This document shows positions 22,200 to 31,166 of a stretch of 64,000 nucleotides of DNA, in pieces. The notes beneath the pieces were generated by a model. That model worked only from the letters and a program-made list of their open reading frames with translations, made no database searches and had not been told where the DNA came from. The position numbers were made by a program, and so were the translations under genes. Where the stretch lies: contig CM043967.1 in NCBI GenBank assembly GCA_014529385.2, forward strand, positions 87,719,278 through 87,783,277. Direction: 5' to 3'. The DNA comes from Adiantum capillus-veneris (lineage: Eukaryota; Streptophyta; Polypodiopsida; Polypodiales; Pteridaceae). The number at the start of each line of letters is the position of its first letter. Position 1 is the stretch's first letter.

Positions 22200-22481
22200 C
22201 TTCATAATCTCAATTGCCATACTCTACCATGAAGAAACAATCCACTTCTTGGTTGATAGCAGGGAGAACTGTATGATGTTGTAGGTCTGACTGTCCCTGT
22301 GTACATTACCCTGCTGGTGTCTTCTGTTTGTTTTCATCATAACTTTTACAAACAAACTCAGAACAGAGCGATCCAGGTACTCAAAACGACGGGAATAGGT
22401 CTGGTCTACAAGATAGCGCGGACAGAATTGCGAAAAACATCTCTGTTTGGCTAAAAACGCATCTTTTAGGTCGCGACTCAT
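22200..22481 (-). pseudogene. Candidate upstream exon of the kinase-like gene
   Basis: A minus-strand frame from 22481 reads SRDLKDAFLAKQRCF and on to a TAG near 22224. It then continues in the same frame (SMAIEIMK) to a consensus splice donor AAG/GTATATAA at about 22200. Donor and the acceptor at 18662 are both phase 0. The joining is inference: the intron would be 3.5 kb and the TAG suggests decay. The family is not recognised. Confidence 0.35.
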
Positions 22482-23080
22482 AAAACCTCTATTTTTGGGT
22501 ATCCACTACTTTTACAACTTATTTTAAGCCTATCCATGCATTTTAAGCTAAAACACATAAATATAAAACATTGATATTAATAAAAATCTCAATTTTACTG
22601 TTCATAGACAGACTATCTGTTATTCATTAATCTTTATCAAATCCGTTTTTAGTGTATTATTAAAAAAAAAAGAATATATGTTCTCTCTTAATATTTCAAC
22701 TCATTCGTATAAGCTCTATTTAATAGACTATTCAATAATCTTTCAAATCGTGCTAACGAAAGATATGCCCTGCTACATTCTTTTCGACTTTAAGAACTTC
22801 AAATATTAGACCTATTACATTTTTGGATTAAAAAGTGTATGTATAGAACTTTGATCCCATGATATGAAGTAATGATAGGGACTTTTATTATAAAACTTCA
22901 TAAAAAACCTATTTTACATCTTGTTTTATTAATTTTATGCTTATTGAATTTATGGGCGTGTATTTAAACTTAGCTCCCCTTAACTTAGGAGGCCTTCGTG
23001 CCTCTTCACCTTGTTTGAGTAGGTTGATTTCTAATCCATTTCATTTCTTGCGAAAGAGGGGATTAAAGACTTTTCTTAAG
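22482..23080. other. AT-rich spacer without recognised feature
   Basis: Low-complexity AT-rich sequence. No gene, repeat unit or element end could be supported. Confidence 0.5.
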
Positions 23081-23439
23081 CTATGACAGAGCGGCATGGG
23101 GGATGGAGGTGGGTGCTGCTAGAGGAAGTCCTCAAGTGTTGGGCGGGGCTGGCGAGCAGCAACCATGGTGATGGGATGTTGGCAACATCTGCTTCCTTTC
23201 CATTGTTTCTCCCAAGCGAACGAACTTCATTTTTGGATCTTTGGGAGGGCTTTTTTTGTGTGTCATTTGGAGGAGCTCTTTTGTAGCAACGAATGGCATT
23301 ATGGGAAAGGATGTGGATCCGTTGGAGGGCATATTTGATTGCATGCCTACATCATGCATGTGATTTTGCTTCGTCCTTGTAGCCTGGATTCATCTGCACC
23401 TATTGGTATCCTCATGTTTTTTATCGATAGTCTTAGTTG

Positions 23440-23998
23440 GGTCTCTTGGGGCATGTGGGTGCCTGTGGAAATGCCATCAATGTGGTGGCACCCAAGGTGG
23501 CCTTTTTGTGGTGGGGACATCGGGCCCCACCCTTACTTAGTATGCGATACATTTTTTTGCTTAGAGCCTAGTCGCCTTAAGCTTCCTTCCTGCAAACTTG
23601 CCCTGACACCCCGCTACTAGCCGGTAAGGGTTAGGTGTATTATTACTGTCAAATGATGGGTCAACTGCTCGGAATAAAGGGTACTAAAGTCAATAGGTGC
23701 ATCGACCAGGTCAACTGCATAGGAGTGGAAATAATCGACAAAGATTTTCACTACTTTCGAGGGTTAAAAGGTATATTATGGTGAATTAAAGACTCCTTAA
23801 AGGCTGACCCTCGTGAAGAAAACAGGACAACGAGCAAGATTTCTATATCCATGCGAACAAGCCCTTAGTATGATTTGTGTTGAGCCATATGGGTGCCAAT
23901 GGAATCAACGTGGTAGCACCGGAGCTGGCCTTTTGGTGATGGGGACACTGAGACCTGCCCCTTATGGCAATATGCGGTACGTTTTTTTTGCTTAGTAT
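23440..23998. repeat. Diverged ~115-bp direct repeat pair
   Basis: 23448-23575 and 23888-23998 share GGGTGCC...GGAAT...GTGGTxGCACC...TGGCCTTTT...GGTGxTGGGGACA...TATGCGxTAC followed by a T-run and GCTTAG. They look like two copies of an unknown dispersed repeat. Frames through 23083-23620 show no coding pattern. 24000-24850 holds nothing recognised. Confidence 0.55.
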
Positions 23999-24859
23999 GG
24001 TCTTACAACTCTCTCTCTCTCTCTAATGTGTGGAAAAATAAGCTCTCCATTTCTAGTCAAACCTTGACACACACCTTCGCCCAATCCTAACTTTACATAT
24101 ATAGCACCACCTTTCCAACATTTTAGGCATGCCTATATCTTGTTAAAGAGGCCAAAGATCTCCCAAACTTTGCCTTCCTTGTTTTCTTTCATGAGCATCA
24201 GACATCTAAGAGCCCACTCTCGTCATTTGCCATCCATTTTTCAGTCTTTTGGTTAGTATGGCCTAAAGAAGCTGCTCTAGCATGTACTCTCTAATCCACC
24301 ATTAACTGAATTCCCCTCTTGCTATTACCATGATATTGTAGTGGTCACACTTAGGAATGCTAGGGCACTCTTTTTCCTCGTTAAAAGGCTTCCTTTCGTT
24401 GGATTTTATAGACGTTGATAGCCCCTTGGGCATCATTGATCTTTGTACTAGCACACCAAGTAACACAAATTTTGGTGTCGTAAACCCGTCAAGGTCGGCG
24501 GTCGACGGTCGGAAAATCTGCGCCCTCCATTTCACCTACATTATTCAACAGAATATCAAGGTTGGCCATGCGATTGCTGCCAACTCAGCAACCATCATAA
24601 AATTGAGACCCATGGAATCGACAACATGCTCAGTCAATTGTCGCCACCTCAGCATGCGGAATTTGTTGCCTCTTGGGACAATCTTGCTGAGCTTCGGAAA
24701 ACTCAGCACACGGAATCAGCACCTCACAAGTGACAGTGCAATACAAGCACCATCATGTGACAGTGGAGAACGTCAAAATATGTTCTTTTGCTATTGCTCG
24801 AGACTCATGGTGCAGTGAACACTTATTTGGACCCCCTCTCACCGACACTTGACGCGGTC

Positions 24860-24979
24860 GGGAATGGTCATGACGTGACCATTCCCCCGTCATATGTGCT
24901 CCCACCATGGCTCCCGGCCTTCGTCGATCGCCATGTGGTCGCACATATTACGGGGAATGGTCACTTCAAGACCATTCCC
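24860..24979. repeat. Foldback: 40-bp inverted repeat whose arms each contain a perfect 10-bp hairpin
   Basis: Left arm 24860-24899 and right arm 24941-24979 are reverse complements with about three mismatches and one indel, around a 41-bp spacer. Each arm also folds on itself. GGGAATGGTC at 24860-24869 pairs with GACCATTCCC at 24877-24886 over a 7-base loop. The same perfect stem is at 24953-24962 with 24970-24979. The arm pairing and the two hairpins are alternative folds. Confidence 0.85.
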
Positions 24980-25379
24980 TACCTCTTGAAACTCTCCTTT
25001 GTGCAAAATTTTAGTGCACATTCATAGAAAAACTAAATCCAAGAGGGATATCAAAATAGAATTGAGCATTTTGATAGGGGCAGGGATTGGGAGTAATCTC
25101 ACAAGGTATTGCTTGAAGCAAAAGAGGAAGGAGCTCTCTTGGAAACCAAAAGAAGAGAAACAAAACACTAAGTAGGAATATAGTACTGGGTCTATTTGGC
25201 TTCACATTAATTAATTAATCTCGAAGATTCTACCTGCCGCATTTTCTCTGAAGGAAAAGTTTCACGCAGATCGGTTCTCACATTGTGGTGCATTTTCGCA
25301 GCTGTCCCAAATTACTTTCCACTGTGAGCGCAGGTCGCAAACCTCATCGTGATACGCAAACAGCTACAGAGCGACACAA

Positions 25380-25745
25380 TTTCAAAGATCTCATTGCCGT
25401 AGTTGCAAAGGGAACACGCAGATGTGAGCACATAGATGTAGCTCCTGTTTTATATGCAGACGCACACACTTTCAAAGATCTCATAGTCGTAGCTCCAAAG
25501 GAAGACAATTTGAAAGATGTGAACACACAGATGTAGCTCCTGTTTAATATGCAGATCTCATTGCTGTAGTTGCAAAGGGAACACGCAGATGTGAGCACAT
25601 AGATGTAGCTCCTTTTTTATATGCAGACACACACACTTTCAAAGATCTCATAGTCGTAGCTCCAAAGGAAGACAGTTTGAAAGATGTGAACACACAGATG
25701 TAGCTCCTGTTTAATATGCAGATCTGAGTGTCATAGCTGCAGAGG
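25380..25745. repeat. Tandem repeat, 167-bp period with half-unit similarity
   Basis: GCAGATGTGAGCACATAGATGTAGCTCCT through TTTCAAAGATCTCATAGTCGTAGCTCCAAAGGAAGACA occurs twice (25441 and 25608 are equivalent positions) with few differences, and a partial third follows. Within each unit the halves resemble each other (AAAGATCTCAT...GTAGxTxCAAAGG). It lies immediately 3' of the HUH-type gene and overlaps its last codons' vicinity. Confidence 0.8.
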
Positions 25746-25757
25746 AAGATAGTTTCA

Positions 25758-26631
25758 AAGATCTTGCCAACGTGACAAAAACCAATCTGATCGTGGATGC
25801 GTGCTGCCATATATGTCATTGTTCACAAAAATATCAACAATGTCTTGGTAGTTAGTAGATGCTAGATGAATCATGCACCTCCACAACGCCTTCATTTTAC
25901 ATAATTCCATCCCTCATCCTTCGTACAGAGTTATCCACGATGAAGATGCATAATATTTTTTAGTTTTGATCATTCTATGTATTGTTGATAAAAAGTCATT
26001 ACCTACAGGGTGCCGCAGGCTATATTTCCAAAACATCAATGCTTTGTCAAAAATATTTCCCAGCGTCAGGTAACCTTGTTTTTCACCTCATCAGCACCAT
26101 ATAAGCTATATAGCTCGATCCCTCTATTCACCTCTTCAACACTAATATAGTGCATCACTTTTTGGAATGTGGTTCGCTAGTCTCCTTCAAACAATAGCCT
26201 ATTATTCCTTCAAAAGTGTGCATCTTTTGTTGTTTCAGACCCGAACACAGTACCATCCCACCCGCATGCGTTGACTTATCCCATCCTAGATATACTTTGA
26301 CTTTTCTGCTCACACCAATAAGCGTTGTTGCCCACAACCACACTACCATCTGTAGGTGCAAATGAAAAAGAGATCCTCCTCTTTCCACTGCGCACAGCCC
26401 AGCTAGATTTTCATTCTGAGGAAAAGATTCCATCTGCTGCAATAAGCCTACATCTATGTCCCCACCACCTATCAAAATAGTAACACTAACCTCCATGACC
26501 CTGCTAGCTGGTTTTGATAGTTTCCCCTTCCCTCGCTCTACTTTACTACGCTTGGGTTTCTTCGAAGCATTGCATTCGTCTACCTCTGCTCTACGTCGAG
26601 CTTCACACTTTAGTCGAGCCATAGCATGCAC
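25758..26631 (-). pseudogene. HUH-endonuclease (Rep-like, possibly Replitron-type) gene, decayed
   Basis: HUH enzymes nick single-stranded DNA with a tyrosine and start rolling-circle-type transfer. From an ATG at 26631 the protein has a basic N-terminus (KKPKRSKVERGKGK, nuclear-signal-like), then AVERGGSLFHLHLQMVV containing the metal-binding HxH (codons 26356-26364). About 50 residues later follows GYCLKE, the YxxK nicking motif (Tyr 26194-26196). After 26155 the sequence continues in two other frames (HYISVEEVNRGIELY; then FDKALMFWKYSLRHP and WITLYEG). It has one stop near 25930 and ends about 25758 after DWFLSRWQDL. So there are two frameshifts and a stop in ~290 codons. The HUH call rests on motif order and spacing; the transposon type is inference. 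Confidence 0.6.
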
Positions 26632-27148
26632 ACATCAACAGGGAGTACAAAACCAACGATGACCAGACACTGTGGACAGAAAGCATGTGACAAACAATGC
26701 CAATGGACAAAACCTCAACATACACGTACAAAAATAGACAACAAAGACTCACAGAAGAAAACAGAAAGAGAAGCGTAGCTCACAACAAGGGTTGCTACAG
26801 TTCACTCGCAACCACCACACACAGAAAATGGGGACCAACCACTCCATAAAATAAAGTCAACCGCACGCTGTCAGCACACCAGATGTACGCCCCTACCACT
26901 GCATGCCCCTGTCGTGACACGTTCTCCATCCTCTGCTCCTTATTTTCGCTTAACTCCCAGCGGATCTCCCCAAATTCACGTTGTGCAAACATGCTTCCAA
27001 AATTGTGGGGACATACTAGTAGATTTGGCTTCATTTGCATTGCAAGCACTATTCTGTCCTAGGTTTTCTTATAAAGATAAGCTTAAGTGAGCACTCACAA
27101 GGTGACATGACTTTTGGTGAGCACGTAGAGCAAGGAGTTCTCAAAATC
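26632..27148. other. Region upstream of the HUH-type gene, nothing definite
   Basis: A minus-strand frame 26795-27049 is open but has no recognisable domain. It could be promoter sequence or a lost N-terminal part of the HUH-type gene. Confidence 0.4.
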
Positions 27149-28130
27149 TCAATCTAATCTCATCTTGACCTCTATATATAACGCTATGCAGGAATTTTTT
27201 TCCTTTTGTGAAGCATTTGAGTAGTGTCGCACAAAAAATGGCACTTTATAGTTGTCTATGCAATTTTGTTTTGTAAAAAATGTTGGTTTTGTTGAGCTTG
27301 GCAAACCAATCTGCTTTTTAAACCAGCACACTATAGGTATCCTTGGAGTGGCACCATGCACTAAGTTGCCTAGACCAACTCTAGTACACTTCAGTACTAG
27401 CTCTCCCATGGTGCCACCAAATTTTAGATTTGTCCACCGAGGGGCAAGCAGTTTGCCTACCTCCCTCCTTCCACAGCCCCCTTGAGGGACTAGCTTCATT
27501 ATGTTAATCATTTCCTTTGTCATAATGACCGATGCTTAGTCTTCTTTTGCAATTGAGATCATAGATTTAGCACATTGGTCCTTTGTTTCTACTTCAAGGT
27601 TGCGGATCCCAATACCACCTTGCTCCTTGGGGTTTAGACACATACTTCCATTTGGCCCACTTCCAGGGAAGGGTATCTTTGGTCTTAGTTTTGCATAGGA
27701 ATCTTTTCACCGGTTTGAAGAACTCCTTTGAGTTGAATTTAGCTATTTTGAGGAGTGAACCAATGAAAGACATATATGCGATCATAAACATATCACCCTA
27801 CTATGGAATCAAAGGACCACATGTGTCCACCTGCACGTCTTGCTCCTCACTTTGTCCATGACCCATAGCAATCTTTGCTTGTGAGTGATTGTGACCCCTA
27901 CAAGGGCACCAATGTAGCGGAAGACCTTTTGTTTCAAGACAATCTCTCCTGACCATTCAAATGGGTCAAAGGAGTCGTTTTCTAAAAGCAAAGTCAATCT
28001 TGATTTATCTATATTGCACTTACAGCGTGAGGCTGTGGCGTATGTTGGAACAATTCCAGAGCCTTTTCTTAGCACCTTAAGGTTAGCGAGAGATTTGTAA
28101 GGATTTGTTTGTTACCTGATAAGGACAACC
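27149..28130 (-). pseudogene. LINE (L1-like) reverse transcriptase, C-terminal part, fragmented
   Basis: Read from 28130 leftward: LANLKVLRKGSGI...CNIDKSRLTLL, then KVFRYIGALVGVTITHKQRLLWVMDKV, then (27791-27594) FFKPVKRFLCKTK...LPWKWAKWKYVSKPQG. This is the thumb and post-RT region of plant L1-like ORF2 proteins. It continues in shifted frames to 27149. The catalytic YxDD part is absent, so this is a 5'-truncated or deleted copy. Several frameshifts. Orientation minus. Confidence 0.75.
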
Positions 28131-28172
28131 CTTGGATTTAACTCCTCGCATCACTTTCTTCCAGCATGGTAG

Positions 28173-28423
28173 GTGTATACGAGGATCATAACTTGTCTCT
28201 ACTACCAAAACGTGGATGAATGGTTTGACAATTTTGGACATGCATACTTAAACGAAGAGGTGGGTAGTGCGAAAATCAAGTTGCATTGTGATACTTACAC
28301 TATCATGATTGAGAATAATCAAAAGGTAATTAACCACATTAATGACATAGTCTCAAGATTCACGCAATCTGAAAGCATTTTTCTTGAGAAATAATGGATG
28401 TATAAGAAGACATTAGCTTCTAG
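28173..28423 (+). pseudogene. Copia-type gag fragment (UBN2-like), cut by E2
   Basis: The frame reads WFDNFGHAYLNEEVGSAKIK ... IMIENNQKVINHINDIVSRF, the pattern of Ty1/copia gag (short helices, then a VxxHIND-type segment). A TAA at 28392 is followed in frame by MYKKTLASS, up to the E2 boundary. No continuation is recognised beyond E2 at 38721. The family call is moderate. Confidence 0.45.
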
Positions 28424-30505
28424 TGAAGGTGAGCTTTTTGAAATGGGGCCTCTAAACCCAAACCAATGGGCCTACCCTCACAAAATGTTCGTAAAGAGGT
28501 ACGCACACTACTTGGGGCACCACCTTCTTTTGGCAGTGGAGAAGGAAACCAATCAAAATAACGCTTGCACTCACCCACTCAAGCAACACACTTTGAAAAC
28601 CTCCTTACTCTATATACATTTTGGACACTTGAACACCATCAACGATTATGCAACCCAATGCCGTGCATCAAAATGAAATATGCAATTTGTGGAATAGCAT
28701 TCACCTTCTCCCCATAAGAATACCCATAATACATCCAAACTCTTCCTCTCTCAAGCACTCATCAAAAAAATCATGCGCACAAGACTTGCCTCTCAAACAC
28801 ACAAGAGAATCACTTACATCAAACTAACACACTTTGCATAGAGAGCTCATCTCCATCTATGCAATGCCGTGACACAAATAAAATCACCATAAGAAGTAGC
28901 CACATGCATATGTAATGAAGCAAAAGAGAGTTGGAGTGAGAAATTTCTTTAGACCAATTGAATAAGTGTGGAGAAACAAACCAATGGTAAATTGAGAATA
29001 GAACACTTACTTGATTTCTCGCACACCTTTTAAGGGGAGGATAGACGCTGGCTAACCATCACGAATTGCGACACTTGAAAGTTTTGAAGATGATTTCATG
29101 ATCATTAACATAACCATGAGAGAGATCATGATGTATTTACAAGTTATTGAGGTGCTACAAATGATTTATTGGGTTGATGGAGTAAGAGATTGTAGAATGG
29201 GAAGAGTGGAGAATAGAGCTACACTTCCTCCAAAGAGGAGGGTTGGGAGGGAGGATGTGAAAGAGGGAGAGTTGGGGTTTTCTCTACTATTGATCAAGAA
29301 AGAACATGAAGTTGAAAATATAGGTGTGTGTTCTTGAGTCTCTCCAAGGGGGGCTATTTATAGTTGTGTAGGAGTGGGATTATGCTACACTTAATTAGAG
29401 TAAGTGATTAGACCTAATTAAGTGTCCTTTGACCAATCATTGAATATTGGACATAAAAGGGACTATTTATTCACCAAAAATATCATTTTAGACCGTGAAG
29501 GCTCCATAGGGGTGCATAATGTAGGTGGGCCCCCACCATGAGGCCCTACGGGTGGCTCCTGCGGGGTATCTCAACTTGTCTTTCTTGGCATTTAGAAAGC
29601 ATCTTTAGGTTGGTCCCATCACATGCAAGTGACCTTGAACACTCATTGCTCTTATAGAAGATGAGTAGAGGAAAAATAAGATCTCACCCTCTTGATTTAC
29701 TTGATTTATAGTTCCCTTTTGCTGCGAATCTGACAGATTTACACTATTTTGACCATAACTTTTTACCTGTAGCTCAGAATGACATGCTTCAAAAGGCAAA
29801 ATTGACCTTCTCAACATGTTTGATATGAATTTGGACTATTCTTCACGCCCATGCACCAAGGAATTCGGTTTGGAAGGTCAACACTAGGCTAGGTAACCTT
29901 TTGCTTCCAAGTCTTCTTGTATGGGCCCTTTGCTTGTATGCATCCAAGGGGAATCATGCTTTTTCAAAAGGCTATGATGCTTAAACAAATAGAGGAGGGC
30001 CCAATATTATTTGCTTGTGAAAAGAATATACAATTGGAGTCTTTTTGAAAGGAGAGAAACTATATGTATATTCTTAAAAGATATTGGGCCACCTATGTAG
30101 GGGGCATAGAAGACTTGTAGAGAGGGACCATAATCTTTGGTAAAGACAAGTGGAGAGTTGATTTCCATGGGAATTTATCTATATGGGGTGGAAGATGGAT
30201 ATATTATTTTTCTTTTCTACTACTAATTCACAAGAGGTAAGAAAGTTTGGGGGTATATAGTTGGTTATTGTATGCTTATTCTATTTACAAAGCAAAAAAG
30301 AAAATGGTGGTAATATAAATATATGACTAAGGTGACATTTTTTGGGAAGAGTATAATGTATGTGTCGCCACAAAGGTTAAACGAAGAGGGGGAATTTACT
30401 CTAGATAACTTAATAGCGTAGAAAAATATATACACATATGAGGAAGAGGACGTTGAGTAGGCTGACAAATGTTGCAAAAAGATGGTTACCATTTTATGCC
30501 ACTCA
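28424..30505 (-). repeat. E2 3' LTR (left copy)
   Basis: 2082 bp, begins TGAAGG and ends CCACTCA on the plus strand. No protein-coding signal. ORFs inside (for example 28398-28676) recur in the other copy and are LTR sequence. Confidence 0.93.
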
Positions 30506-30525
30506 TATTAGCCCTCCCCCAAGTC
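30506..30525 (-). promoter_or_regulatory. E2 polypurine tract
   Basis: On the minus strand GACTTGGGGGAGGGCTAATA directly precedes the 3' LTR. The position and purine run fit the plus-strand primer. Confidence 0.75.
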
Positions 30526-31166
30526 TAGAGATATTCATATCTTTAGGAGGGCGGTGTTGCTTCTTTTTCTTCTTCTTTTTTTCTCTTTTTTTTGTCATTT
30601 TTTCTTTTCCAATTTTTTTTTCAATAGGAGGAGTTTCATGCACTCTTTTACACCATTATATCTTCTTTTCATTACCTCAATCCCATAAATCGGAGATGGG
30701 AGGGTTTCCTTGGGTATGTTCAGATTCCAAGGCTGGTTCTTCTTTGCACATCAAAGCTTTAAAAATAGGTGGAGCATTTGCCAAGCCGAAGGGAGCCATG
30801 TCAATTTGGAGCTTAGAGAATGTAGGTAGATGACTACCTATCAACGGATTGATACGTTGAAAGTAGGGCTTTAATCTCCATCCATTGACTCTGGTCTTGT
30901 GGAGTTTTCCTGATAAATCTGCTAATCTGTAACTACCATTCCCAAACTTTGTTTTTATCATGAAAGGTCCCTCCCATCTTTGCAAAAACTTTTTGTCAAG
31001 TCGAGTATCAAGTCGGTTATCATAGCAAAGAACCAGCATACCTTCCTTCAATCCTTTCACCTTGAGGTTCTTGTTGATTTTATCCCTTTGGCTTGTCGCT
31101 TTGGTGATGTAGTGATCAATGGACTCTTCTCTATCTAGCTCAAGTCATTGGAGATCTAAGATCCTT
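30526..31166 (-). pseudogene. E2 integrase C-terminal domain, frameshifted continuation
   Basis: The minus-strand frame reads VLHERILDLQ, then a TGA, then LELDREESIDHYITKATSQR and GMLVLCYDNRLDTRLDKKFL. A GPF-type end follows (WEGPFMIKTKFGNGSYRLAD...TRVNGWRLKPYF), the usual C-terminal fold of Ty3/gypsy integrases. It is joined to the main pol frame by a shift in an 8-A run near 31184, and the TGA near 31146 probably derives from CGA. After about 30830 the sequence is non-coding up to the polypurine tract. Confidence 0.75.

Noticed and set aside
23083-23620. Two open frames as genes
   Set aside because: They have no domain and odd composition, and overlap a dispersed repeat pair on both strands.
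25758-26631. Integrated geminivirus Rep
   Set aside because: The HUH context and the sequence after the YxxK motif do not follow geminivirus Rep, and no Walker helicase motif is visible. A transposon origin is more likely, though not proven.
26795-27049. Minus-strand frame as a separate gene upstream of the HUH-type gene
   Set aside because: No recognisable motif; it could be leader sequence. It is mentioned only as part of the upstream region.
28398-28676. Gene repeated at 36559-36888
   Set aside because: Both frames lie inside the two E2 LTRs, so the repetition is explained by LTR duplication.
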